Assembly (NCBI GenBank): GCA_030017995.1
Contig: JASEGS010000003.1
Coordinates: 23,170-87,169 of the forward strand
Direction of reading: 5' to 3'
DNA length: 64,000 bases
DNA from: Thermodesulfovibrionales bacterium
Lineage (GTDB): Bacteria > Nitrospirota > Thermodesulfovibrionia > Thermodesulfovibrionales > Dissulfurispiraceae
Of the stretch, positions 43,725 to 51,864 are shown piece after piece (the first letter of the stretch is position 1; each line of letters begins with the position of its first letter). Under the pieces are notes generated by a model. It saw only the letters and a list, made by a program, of their open reading frames with translations, made no database searches and had not been told where the DNA came from. The position numbers were made by a program, and so were the translations under genes.

Positions 43725-44111
43725 TCAAATTATCTCCCCATTTTTGGTTAATTTAAGAGATTTAAGCAATCCTATTTTAATACCTTTGTCTGCAATTAAT
43801 ATCTCTTTAACTGAGTCCATCATCAGACTGCATGCCTTGCCGATTTTGTCATTAGCTATGCTGTAATAGACATAATTCCCTTGTCTTCTATTTCTCAGCA
43901 TCCCCCTCGCTGACATCATATCGAGGTGTTGACATATATTTGAAGCAGTTGATCTTAAAATCCGGGCTAATTCATTTAATGTTTTTTCACCATCTTGAAG
44001 CGCCATTAGTATTTTTATCCTATTAGGATTAGCAAATAGTTTGCAAACCTCTGCTTGGAACTTATAAATATCGTCTTTTGATAAATCTTCGCTACTCCTT
44101 TTTATGTGCAT
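43725..44111 (-). CDS. ArsR-family transcriptional regulator
   Basis: 128 aa from ATG 44111 (MHIKRSSEDLSKDD); an upstream in-frame start at 44147 is less likely because it lies beyond the operator palindrome. The winged helix LFANPNRIKILMALQDGEKTLNELARILRSTASNICQHLDMMSARGML and YVYYSIAND is typical. No ELCVCDL arsenite-binding motif is present; a Cys occurs in ASNICQH of the recognition helix and in KACSLM. The start codon lies inside a palindrome, suggesting autorepression. Confidence 0.88.
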   Translation of the reverse strand: MHIKRSSEDLSKDDIYKFQAEVCKLFANPNRIKILMALQDGEKTLNELARILRSTASNICQHLDMMSARGMLRNRRQGNYVYYSIANDKIGKACSLMMDSVKEILIADKGIKIGLLKSLKLTKNGEII

Positions 44112-44121
44112 ATACACATAA
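44102..44121. promoter_or_regulatory. Palindromic operator at the arsR-like start
   Basis: TTATGTGCATATACACATAA is nearly a perfect 20-bp palindrome and overlaps the ATG of the arsR-like gene. A second half-site tgcgcacataa lies at 44131-44141. The arrangement fits an ArsR-family operator. Confidence 0.6.
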
Positions 44122-44196
44122 TATTTAAGGTGCGCACATAAAGTCAAGGATTGCTCTTATGGTGAATATGATAGAAGGGAAAGCATCAAAAAAAGA

Positions 44197-44211
44197 GGGG
44201 ACATAGTCCCC
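44197..44211. repeat. REP-like palindrome ggggacatagtcccc
   Basis: Perfect palindromic arms ggggac.../...gtcccc next to foldback element A2. A related gggacagtcccc motif occurs inside resB near 45977-45988. Confidence 0.6.
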
Positions 44212-44233
44212 CTAAGTTTCTTATTTCCAAAAT

Positions 44234-44417
44234 CCAGCGATAAGGATGGGTTTCTGGAGTGAATAGCGGAGTTTTGGAAACAGTTCTTTGAGAAGTGAGC
44301 GTTAAATAGCCGCAACTGTTTGAGCCCGAAGGGTGAGTTTTGCGGCTGTAGCAGAACGAGCATTTAGAACTGTCAAAACGCAGCTCCTGAACGAAAGAAA
44401 TTTATCCTTATCGCTGG
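44234..44417 (+). repeat. Foldback element family A, copy 2
   Basis: Perfect outer arms ccagcgataaggat / atccttatcgctgg, then aacagttct / agaactgt and apical agccgcaa / ttgcggct around gagcccgaagggtgagttt. The apical block is the complement of copy 1, so the orientation is opposite. It occupies most of the gap between the ars-like operon and the parvulin gene. Confidence 0.8.
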
Positions 44418-44440
44418 TTCTCAGATCTACTTAATCTATA

Positions 44441-45373
44441 TTACTTTGCTTTTTCCTGTTTCTGTCCGTCAGCAGGCTTTGCAGCGTCTGTCTTATTGTC
44501 TTTCGTCATTGATGCCAGATATTTATCCACCTCTGCTTTATTAATCTCCACCTTATATGTCTGCTTCAAACCCTTTACATACTCCTCAAGAACCTTCTGT
44601 TGTTTTTCCCGGGCAAGGACACTCCTCAGGTTCTCTTTGAGATTATTTAGATCTATGTAAGATTCAGGTTTTATATCAGCGACTTTAATAATATGGTAGC
44701 CAAACTGTGTCTTTATCGGAGCGCTTATCTGTCCTTTCTTCATATTTTGCACTGCTTTGTCAAATTCAGGAGGCAGCTTGCCTTTTTCAAAATCACCGAT
44801 GTCTCCGCCGGACTTGGCTGACTCTTTATCCTCAGATATCTCCTTTGCTACTTTAGCAAAATCTTCCCCCTTTTTAATCCTCTCAGCAGCCTTCTTAGCA
44901 GCATCCTCTGTCTTAACGAGAATATGGCTCAATTTATAAGAAGCAGGCTTCTTAAAATCAGCCTTGTTCTTATTGTAATACTCTTGAATATCTGTATCAG
45001 TAACCTCTGCCTTTTTAGAGAGCTCTTTATTAAGCATAAACTGGATTGTCGCTATCTTTTTTGAATACTCCATCCTTTTAACGAAATCCTTATCCTTGTC
45101 AACGCCCTTTTTCAGCGCATCTTTATACAACATCTCTTTTTCAGCATAGTCTTGCAGAAACTTCTCAAACACAGCCTTGTCCCCAAATAACATCCGCTGA
45201 GCCTCTTCTGGCATTGCCTTTATCTCTCTGTCAATATCATCCTTGCTCAATGCCGCATCTCCAATCTTAACCATATAGTCGCCGCCGGCAGCCTTCTTTT
45301 CCTGCCCTGCATCCTTCTTCGTGCAGGAAAACAACAACATTACAGCAATAAACAATACAGCAAATCTTTTCAT
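44441..45373 (-). CDS. Parvulin-type peptidyl-prolyl isomerase, lipoprotein
   Basis: 310 aa. A lipoprotein signal (AVLFIAVMLLFSC, Cys near residue 17) anchors it in a membrane facing the periplasm. A SurA/PrsA-like N-terminal helical region precedes a single parvulin domain (YKLSHILVKTEDAAKKAAER, SEDKESAKSGGDIGDFEKGK, IKTQFGYHIIKV). The end is Lys/Ala-rich. It follows resB on the same strand, so it may fold the exported cytochromes. Confidence 0.92.
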   Translation of the reverse strand: MKRFAVLFIAVMLLFSCTKKDAGQEKKAAGGDYMVKIGDAALSKDDIDREIKAMPEEAQRMLFGDKAVFEKFLQDYAEKEMLYKDALKKGVDKDKDFVKRMEYSKKIATIQFMLNKELSKKAEVTDTDIQEYYNKNKADFKKPASYKLSHILVKTEDAAKKAAERIKKGEDFAKVAKEISEDKESAKSGGDIGDFEKGKLPPEFDKAVQNMKKGQISAPIKTQFGYHIIKVADIKPESYIDLNNLKENLRSVLAREKQQKVLEEYVKGLKQTYKVEINKAEVDKYLASMTKDNKTDAAKPADGQKQEKAK

Positions 45374-45406
45374 CTTTCCTCCAATGTTTTCTTAATTTCT
45401 TGCTTA

Positions 45407-46948
45407 TTATATATCCTCTGCCAGTCTCTCTATTTTTCTTTTAAGTCCTTCACCTCCTTTGTTTGCACTGCCTGCTATCAAAACCTTTACAGGCTTATCT
45501 TTTTCAGATAACTTTATCCATATCTTTTGATGGCTCATGAAAAATGCCATATAAAGCCCTATGCTCAAGATTATAAAACCTGTATAAATCACCGGCAGTC
45601 CCGGCATTCTATTTACCAGAAGTGTTGTATATTGTACACCCCACAAATCAACAAATTCTATGGTATAACCTTCCATGACCTTCCACGTATCAGGGATTCT
45701 TTTAAATATCCATTTGGCGTCTTTCAAAGCCCCTTTTTCATAAAACTCAACACCAACCGCAGGATTGCTCATTTGCTTTTCCCTTATATAAGGCTGGCCT
45801 GTATTTTGATCAATGGCAAAGGAAGGGTTGAAATCAACAACCTTGCCTGTAATATTTGTGCCGGGAATTTTGAATGTCTCTCCATATTTTAATCTCAATG
45901 TCTGTAATGACGGAGAAAGTCCCGATTCGGAGCCTGCCCCGTCAAATACGGGGACACCTGACGGCGTCCGTAAATCTGGGACAGTCCCCTTCTGTCCTCT
46001 GTCATTTATCTTCTGTATTCTAAAAATAAAATCCGCATCCCTTCTGAAATAAAAACCGTAACTTGCCTGATAAATCTTTATACCGTCAAATATCAGAGGG
46101 TCATTAACATCAATATTTTTCCGCGCAATCTCTTTGCTGTTTTTAATAATAGACAATGAGCTTTTATAGCTTCTGGGTCTGCCTGAATTAGGATAATACT
46201 CTGTGTCAAAATCATCGCATCTGATTGCAAAATTCAACTCCCTTTCTTTTCCATTCAGCAATACCACTGAACTGGAGGAATCTCCTTCCATTATATTTAT
46301 TTGACTGCTAAACCCAAAAATAGTGTTAATCATAGCTCCTGCGAGGATAAGGACTATGCTAAAATGCACAACATAAACGCCAAGCCTTGTGTATCTGCCT
46401 TTTTCAGTGCATATATAATTTCTATCAGCGCTGGCGCCCTCAGCGCCGGAGATTTTTTTAAAGCCCGCCTTCCGAAGTCCGCTTATAAGCGCCTGTTTTA
46501 CAGAGGCAATATCTGTTTTTACACCAAATTCATGCCTTACGGGCATCTTTGCAAGCAACTCAACAGGAATTGGCTTTATCGGCTCTTTAACAATCTTCCA
46601 AACCTTTGGCAGCCTATCAATAGAGCATATTGTAATATTCAGAGCAAACAGAAACAGCAGGCTTGCAAACCACCATGAACCATACATATCACTCAGTCCC
46701 ATATCTGCAATAAGCGGATATAACTTTCTGGCAAGGGCATCGCCCGTAAATTTAGAGAGGGATTCGATCCCCTGATCTAAAGGCGCATTCTGCACAACTA
46801 CCGTGCCGATAATGGATGAGACAGAGATAATGACAAATAGAACAATCGCCGTCTTAACCGATGAAAAAATCTGCCATATTTTATCTATTCGTTTTTCTTC
46901 CGCACTTCCGCTCTTCTGCTCTTCCGCTCTCTCTTTTTTACTCATCAT
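45407..46948 (-). CDS. resB: Cytochrome c biogenesis protein ResB (Ccs1)
   Basis: 513 aa. Four transmembrane helices: near residues 32-52 (ending SSIIGTVVVQN), 90-110, 195-215 (RLGVYVVHFSIVLILAGAMI, with a heme-ligand His) and 455-475. A large periplasmic domain lies between the last two. Together with CcsA (2285-3112) it ligates heme to CxxCH sites. An in-frame insertion around 45905-45995 contains a gggacagtcccc-type palindrome and encodes RGQKGTVPDLRTPSGVPVFD. An octamer array encodes residues 5-14. It precedes the parvulin gene and follows the TPR gene with an 11-base overlap. Confidence 0.92.
   Translation of the reverse strand: MMSKKERAEEQKSGSAEEKRIDKIWQIFSSVKTAIVLFVIISVSSIIGTVVVQNAPLDQGIESLSKFTGDALARKLYPLIADMGLSDMYGSWWFASLLFLFALNITICSIDRLPKVWKIVKEPIKPIPVELLAKMPVRHEFGVKTDIASVKQALISGLRKAGFKKISGAEGASADRNYICTEKGRYTRLGVYVVHFSIVLILAGAMINTIFGFSSQINIMEGDSSSSVVLLNGKERELNFAIRCDDFDTEYYPNSGRPRSYKSSLSIIKNSKEIARKNIDVNDPLIFDGIKIYQASYGFYFRRDADFIFRIQKINDRGQKGTVPDLRTPSGVPVFDGAGSESGLSPSLQTLRLKYGETFKIPGTNITGKVVDFNPSFAIDQNTGQPYIREKQMSNPAVGVEFYEKGALKDAKWIFKRIPDTWKVMEGYTIEFVDLWGVQYTTLLVNRMPGLPVIYTGFIILSIGLYMAFFMSHQKIWIKLSEKDKPVKVLIAGSANKGGEGLKRKIERLAEDI
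45905..45995. repeat. REP-like palindromic insertion inside resB
   Basis: Contains ccccgtcaaatacgggg and gggacagtcccc palindromes in the periplasmic domain, translated without breaking the frame. It resembles the ggggacatagtcccc palindrome at 44197. Confidence 0.6.
46905..46932. repeat. Octamer array at the resB start
   Basis: Units of the cttccgct/cttctgct type repeated about three times, encoding ERAEEQKSGSAEE on the minus strand. Same unit family as at the napH start. Confidence 0.85.
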
Positions 46949-47843
46949 CCAGTCTCAGCTTAACGGCGTCCATATGCAGTCCCTGATCTTCAAGCACAAG
47001 CGCCAGATTCTCCCTAATTAGTCTTGCCTCCTTGCTCGCAGTCCCCAGTGTCTCTTCCGCAATAGTAAGCGCCTTTCTGTAAATGAAATTGCTGTCCTTA
47101 TATTTTCCCCATGTATGATAATTTGCAGCCTTTCCTATCAATATCTTTATGTAATTCATATGTGTAGTTCCAAGTGTATTCTCTGCGATATTCATAGCGC
47201 TTCTATAATATTGCTCGGCCTCTTCAAACATCTTCATAGTCCTGTGCATCTCACCAAATAAATAGAGCGCTTCTGCCATCTCCGGTCCATATGGATTGCC
47301 GTAAGATTCAATCGTATTTACAACACTCTTGAGGGACAGCTCCGCCTCCCTGAACATTGCCCTCATAATATAAAACTCTGCGCGGTTAATTAGAATGTTT
47401 GTGACTCCCGGATATTTTATGCTCTCGCGGTTCAGCGCCATTGGGTCTAAGCCCTTTATAGGAAATGCCTTCATCAAAACTGTTTCCGCCTGTCTGAACA
47501 TCTTATCCGCCTTTGTATATTGCCTTAATCCAATATAAATACGCGCCTGCTGACCAAGTGTAATAGCAACATCAGGATGAGTCTCTCCTAAAAACTGTTT
47601 TGCCGTATCCAATGCCTTATCAGAAATCACAAGCGCCTCTGCAAACTTCCCTTGCCTGTATAATGTGCAGGCATTATCGTATAATTTCTTCCATTCAGAC
47701 TTCTTAGCATTGTCAGGATTCTTTGACTTGTCCATATCGCTGCCGTCTGCCTCTATGCCGCAGCTTATATAATATGACATGCCCTCAGAAGAAAACCCGG
47801 CAACAAACAATAAAGCGACAAATAAAATTAACGCTATTCTCAC
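46938..47843 (-). CDS. Secreted TPR protein
   Basis: 301 aa. GTG start after AAGGAGG; a signal peptide is apparent (ALILFVALLFVAGFSS). Five to six tetratricopeptide repeats follow, with kinesin-light-chain-like spacing (YRQGKFAEALVISDKALDTAK; QYTKADKMFRQAETV; EEAEQYYRSAMNIAENTLG). A periplasmic scaffold role is likely. It lies between the NapA-like gene and resB, behind the terminator of the former. Confidence 0.85.
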   Translation of the reverse strand: MRIALILFVALLFVAGFSSEGMSYYISCGIEADGSDMDKSKNPDNAKKSEWKKLYDNACTLYRQGKFAEALVISDKALDTAKQFLGETHPDVAITLGQQARIYIGLRQYTKADKMFRQAETVLMKAFPIKGLDPMALNRESIKYPGVTNILINRAEFYIMRAMFREAELSLKSVVNTIESYGNPYGPEMAEALYLFGEMHRTMKMFEEAEQYYRSAMNIAENTLGTTHMNYIKILIGKAANYHTWGKYKDSNFIYRKALTIAEETLGTASKEARLIRENLALVLEDQGLHMDAVKLRLDDE

Positions 47844-47886
47844 TCCAAGACCTCCTTGTTTTGATCACTGTTTTTACACAAAAATA

Positions 47887-47915
47887 AAGGGACACGGCTC
47901 AATGCCGTGTCCCTT
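47887..47915 (-). terminator. Intrinsic terminator after the NapA-like gene
   Basis: Perfect 12-bp stem aagggacacggc / gccgtgtccctt with loop tcaat, followed on the minus strand by tttattttt. It lies 20 bases after the NapA-like stop. Confidence 0.85.
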
Positions 47916-47934
47916 ATTATGTCACAGCTAACTG

Positions 47935-50900
47935 CTATACAACAATCTTTCCAGGCTCCGCCTGTCTGCCTTTTGTCTTGCCCTTGTAAATCTTCACAGC
48001 AAACATCTTATAGTCTGCCTGGAAGCTGAACGGGTCAAAGGCATCCCTCATTATCATGTTGATGAGCTTGTACTCATCGAACCATGGGATAAACACATAG
48101 TCGTGTCTCGGACCCCCGGTCGCCTTCTGGACATCAAGCACCTTTGCTGGAAGCTCTATCTTGCCTCTCGGAGATTCAACAATCACAGAGTCACCGTTCT
48201 TTATGTCGAGCTTCTTCGCAAGGATCTCATTAAGCTCAACATATGCGCCGGGAACTGCGCGTGTCAGTTCCGGAACCCTTGTTGTCATAGAGCCTGAATG
48301 CCAGTGCTCAACAACACGGCCTGTACATGCGCCGTATTTGAACTCCGTGGTGTCAATAATCATGAGCTTGCTTCCGTCAGCCTTTGTGTATTCATGCTTA
48401 AGGTTATGGAACTCCGCCGGACTCAGGGCGATAAGCTTAAGCGCATTAAGGTCTTTATCAGGATCTCCAGCTATAGTAACAGGATATTTTGCAGTCTCAT
48501 CAAACGGAAGCGCGCTGTTCGCATCTACCTTCTTGGGATTGAAATTTCTTTCAATAACTACCGCGCCTTTGTGCTTCACGAATTGCTTGCCGTCGAACTT
48601 GCATGCCCACCATGGGTTTGCCCATGCAATAGCCCTGCCGTCCCATCCCGGGGCCTTTCTGCCCTTGCCGTCTGGGGTCTTAATATCCACCATACCGTAA
48701 ATAAAGGCATTTGAATTATAGAAGCTCGCATACCATCCGGCAGGCACATTCTCTGCCTTATGATACGCCTCGTCCTTCTTCATCGCCTCTATATTCTTCT
48801 CAAGCCACGCGCCATAAACAGGGTTGAACTCCTTCATATTCTTCATATAGAAGGCGGTCTTGCCGTCTATATGCGGGTCATACGGATAGGCATACTGTAT
48901 CCTGGAGACATACTTGTCGTATCTCTTCTTTACATCGGCATTGGTATGATACTCGGCAGGAAGCGGTATCCTGTAACCGTGGTTCTGCTCAAGGAGCATC
49001 TTTCTGTTCATGCCGCTGAAGTCATAGCCTGTGCCTTTAGAGAGGTCCATCAACTCTTCCCAGATATTGGTAGTAAATGCCCTGTTCCATTCCTTAGTCT
49101 TGCCTGCCTCTATGGTCTTTTTCATCCAATCAGCGCCGTCATATTCCGCAGGCCAGAACTGAGATACATGTCCTTTTGGAACAAGACCCTTTTCCTCGAG
49201 CCTTCTCATTATCAAGGCGAAGATGGTGTGGTCCGGGAGTGTATTTCCATACGGCTCAATGACCTGTTTGATGATCTGGTAACGCCTCTCGAGGTTGCCG
49301 AATATGAACTCCTTTTCATACCAGCTCGATGCTCCGAGCACGACATCAGAGCACATTGTGGTCGCATTCGGGAATGCCTCAAGGGTAACTGTTATTGGCC
49401 ATGCCTCTCCCTTATGTGCTCCGGACATTGCGAGCCTATAAGGCCATGAATAAGGCAGGCTATGTCCTGCATTGACAGTAGATATAAACTGCACCTTTAT
49501 CTGTCCTGCGCCAAGCCTTCTGAACATCTCAACTGTATGAGGTCCGGGTTTATCGTGTATCTTAATCTTATTGGTCTCAGCTTTAATCTCGGCTTCAGAC
49601 ATGCCTTTCTTCTTCAAATAAGCTTCAGCCCTGCCTTTCCATATGCCTTCAACCGCTGCCCTGTGAAGGGGATTTGCAACAAGCCTTCCATAAGGAAGCG
49701 CATGACAGAGAGCTCCGGGCGCCCTGATGCCGCCGCAGGCATTAGGCTGTCCTGTAAAGCTGAAAGAATGCCTTCCGGGTTTTACTGTCTGTCCTGTGAT
49801 AAGGTTGATCATGTGCAAAGAGGCGTTTGTCCATGTTCCTTGCAGCTTCTGATTAACGCCCATACACCATGCAGATGTTGTGTATCCCTCTGCATACCAC
49901 TTAGCTGCAAGCCTCACAGCCTCAGGCCCGCTTATCTTCTTCCATGACCTTGATGCCTTATCATAAAGAAGTGGAGATTCTCCTTCAAATATAAGATCAG
50001 ACACCTTGTCTGGATTGTAATCCGAAAGGAACTTTAGGAAGATCGCAAAGCCTTTGTACAGGTCTTTTATTACATCTTCTTCAGCAACATATTTGCTCTT
50101 AAGATTCGGATATGTCTTCCTCGGCTCTGCTGTATAGGTCAAATCCCATGCCGCATCTCTTGTGCCGCCGTATGTGGTCTTTACCCATGTCTTTTTGACA
50201 TCCTCATGAATGCCAAAGCTCACATGCCTCTCAATAAACTTCTTATCCATGTGTTTCCACTTTGCATCAACCGTGCCTTTTTCAACATCATATTTGGCTC
50301 CGTCAAGCTCATGGGTAATGACATATGCTATGGAGTTAAGAAGCACAAGGTCTCTTCCTGTTGCAAATGGAAGCCAGAGGTCGGCTATTGTGCCTGAGCG
50401 GGTCTTCCTCGGGTCTGCTAAAATAACCTTGACGTCTGGATTCTTTGCCTTTACTGCCGCCATCCTGTTAAACAATATAGGATGGGCTTCTGCTGTGTTG
50501 TTTCCAATAAGGAAGTATGTATTTGCATGCTTGCCGAAATCCGGATCAGGCACATCAAGGTCGTCAAGGCTTCCGTAAGGCTCGTCTTTTCCAAAGGTGT
50601 AAAGATAGCCAACGACAGCAGATGCCATACACATCCTCGGCTGTCCTTCTACCGCGTTATTAGCAAGCATTCCGCCGCCCTTAAGGGTCTTATTCATTAT
50701 GTGGGTCTCTTCAGTGCCAAGCTGGCCGCTTCCATAGAACGCAACACTGTGTTTGCCGTTTTCTTTTACGGTCTTTTCAACAGCATCAGCAACAAAGTTA
50801 ACTGCGTCTTCCCAAGGAATAAGAGTGAAATTCTCTTTAAGATCAATCTCAGACGGCTGTAATCCCTTTGGATCCTTTGTTGTCTTGCCTTCAAGAACCC

Positions 50901-51270
50901 TCGGACAGTTTGCAAGATCAGGCTTTCCTGTCTTCGGATTAATCCATTCCTTCCTGACATATGCGCCTTTGGGCCTGTCCTTGTACATTATAGCCTTATG
51001 GAGATAAAAGCCCTTGGTACAAAGAACACCCCTGTTTACTGGACTCTTAAGATCTCCCTTTATGGCTACAACCCTTGTAACCTTACCTGCTGCATCTACT
51101 TCGCAGTCAGCTATCATTGTACAGCCGACAGCGCAATATCTGCACTGACCGGCGGGGAAAGACTTTACAGGATGCGCTGCTAAAAGCGACTCAGGCTTTG
51201 CAATGCCTGCTGCTGCAGCAGCGGCTGTTAAAGCGCTCGCCCTTAAAAAATCTCTTCTGCTCAGTTTCAT
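47935..51270 (-). CDS. napA: NapA-like periplasmic molybdopterin oxidoreductase (nitrate reductase), enlarged
   Basis: 1111 aa. Twin-arginine signal (SRRDFLRASALTAAAAAAGIA). [4Fe-4S] ligands lie in CRYCAVGCTMIADCEV and GVLCTKGFYLHKAIM, and the Mo-ligand Cys in RMCMASAVVGYLYTFG. WCMGVNQKLQGTWTNASLHM and FSFTGQPNACGGIRAPG are NapA signatures. The C-terminal dinucleotide-binding domain contains HWHSGSMTTRVPEL. NapA is usually about 830 aa; extra blocks occur near the N-terminus and in the region 700-900. It follows a monoheme protein and an octaheme nitrite reductase, so nitrate reduction to nitrite is the likely reaction. Confidence 0.85.
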   Translation of the reverse strand: MKLSRRDFLRASALTAAAAAAGIAKPESLLAAHPVKSFPAGQCRYCAVGCTMIADCEVDAAGKVTRVVAIKGDLKSPVNRGVLCTKGFYLHKAIMYKDRPKGAYVRKEWINPKTGKPDLANCPRVLEGKTTKDPKGLQPSEIDLKENFTLIPWEDAVNFVADAVEKTVKENGKHSVAFYGSGQLGTEETHIMNKTLKGGGMLANNAVEGQPRMCMASAVVGYLYTFGKDEPYGSLDDLDVPDPDFGKHANTYFLIGNNTAEAHPILFNRMAAVKAKNPDVKVILADPRKTRSGTIADLWLPFATGRDLVLLNSIAYVITHELDGAKYDVEKGTVDAKWKHMDKKFIERHVSFGIHEDVKKTWVKTTYGGTRDAAWDLTYTAEPRKTYPNLKSKYVAEEDVIKDLYKGFAIFLKFLSDYNPDKVSDLIFEGESPLLYDKASRSWKKISGPEAVRLAAKWYAEGYTTSAWCMGVNQKLQGTWTNASLHMINLITGQTVKPGRHSFSFTGQPNACGGIRAPGALCHALPYGRLVANPLHRAAVEGIWKGRAEAYLKKKGMSEAEIKAETNKIKIHDKPGPHTVEMFRRLGAGQIKVQFISTVNAGHSLPYSWPYRLAMSGAHKGEAWPITVTLEAFPNATTMCSDVVLGASSWYEKEFIFGNLERRYQIIKQVIEPYGNTLPDHTIFALIMRRLEEKGLVPKGHVSQFWPAEYDGADWMKKTIEAGKTKEWNRAFTTNIWEELMDLSKGTGYDFSGMNRKMLLEQNHGYRIPLPAEYHTNADVKKRYDKYVSRIQYAYPYDPHIDGKTAFYMKNMKEFNPVYGAWLEKNIEAMKKDEAYHKAENVPAGWYASFYNSNAFIYGMVDIKTPDGKGRKAPGWDGRAIAWANPWWACKFDGKQFVKHKGAVVIERNFNPKKVDANSALPFDETAKYPVTIAGDPDKDLNALKLIALSPAEFHNLKHEYTKADGSKLMIIDTTEFKYGACTGRVVEHWHSGSMTTRVPELTRAVPGAYVELNEILAKKLDIKNGDSVIVESPRGKIELPAKVLDVQKATGGPRHDYVFIPWFDEYKLINMIMRDAFDPFSFQADYKMFAVKIYKGKTKGRQAEPGKIVV

Positions 51271-51292
51271 TTAAACACCTCCTGATGTGCTG

Positions 51293-51796
51293 TTACTTTT
51301 TTGGATTTATTGTAAACACCTCGGCCATTACCGAATCACCGGCAGCGCCAAAATCACCATTTGCAGCAACCGCCATCACTTTCAACTCCACGTTTACCTT
51401 CTGCAAAGGAGCCTTCCAGCTGAATTTCCATGTCCTGAGGTTTGATCCTTCCTGTGTATGTGTTAATATCATATCGGAAAGCTGGGTGTTGGTATTATCG
51501 CTCACTATCAATTCTCCTCCGGTAGTTTCAGCAGCAAAACCACCCTGCACCTCGCCAATACTTTTTAATGAACTTACGACAGATAACTCAAGCTTATAAA
51601 CCTTACCCGGCTCATATATCTTAGGCAGTCCTTTTAATACAATCTGAGTGCTCTGCGCTCCCATTTGCTGATGACATTTGTAACACTCAAAATTTGGGGC
51701 ACTGTTGTTGTTGGCATATCCGGCGGACATACCTAAAAGCGTCAAGCCCAACACTAAAACCAAACCTATAATAACTTTCTTCGCTATCATATCCAC
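51293..51796 (-). CDS. Secreted monoheme protein with Reeler/choice-of-anchor-V-like domain
   Basis: 167 aa. Signal peptide (VIIGLVLVLGLTLLGMSAGYA), then one c-heme motif CYKCHQQMG, then a beta-sandwich domain (YEPGKVYKLELSVVSSLKSI; GFAAETTGGELIVSD; WKFSWKAPL) like those called Reeler or choice-of-anchor V. It lies between the nitrite reductase and the NapA-like gene, so it may replace NapB as the electron-entry heme of the nitrate reductase. That role is inference. Confidence 0.82.
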   Translation of the reverse strand: MDMIAKKVIIGLVLVLGLTLLGMSAGYANNNSAPNFECYKCHQQMGAQSTQIVLKGLPKIYEPGKVYKLELSVVSSLKSIGEVQGGFAAETTGGELIVSDNTNTQLSDMILTHTQEGSNLRTWKFSWKAPLQKVNVELKVMAVAANGDFGAAGDSVMAEVFTINPKK

Positions 51797-51829
51797 CCCT
51801 TTATATTTTTTGTTAAGAAAGAAATAAAA

Positions 51830-51849
51830 GGGGGAGCTTGCGCTCCCCC
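51830..51849 (-). terminator. Intrinsic terminator after the octaheme nitrite reductase
   Basis: Stem gggggagc / gctccccc with loop ttgc; minus-strand readout continues ttttattt. It lies 15 bases beyond the stop and may set a lower level for the downstream genes. Confidence 0.85.
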
Positions 51850-51864
51850 AAATCTATACATTTA

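Noticed and set aside
48103..50862. Several long plus-strand frames of 120-230 codons across the NapA-like gene
   Set aside because: They are shadows of the strongly coding minus-strand gene, which carries all cofactor motifs; none has a recognisable domain.
47935..51270. Nitrite oxidoreductase NxrA or NarG as identity of the large molybdoenzyme
   Set aside because: The Mo ligand is a Cys in RMCMASA and the FeS motif CRYCAVGC is NapA-like; NarG/NxrA use Asp at Mo and a His in the FeS site.
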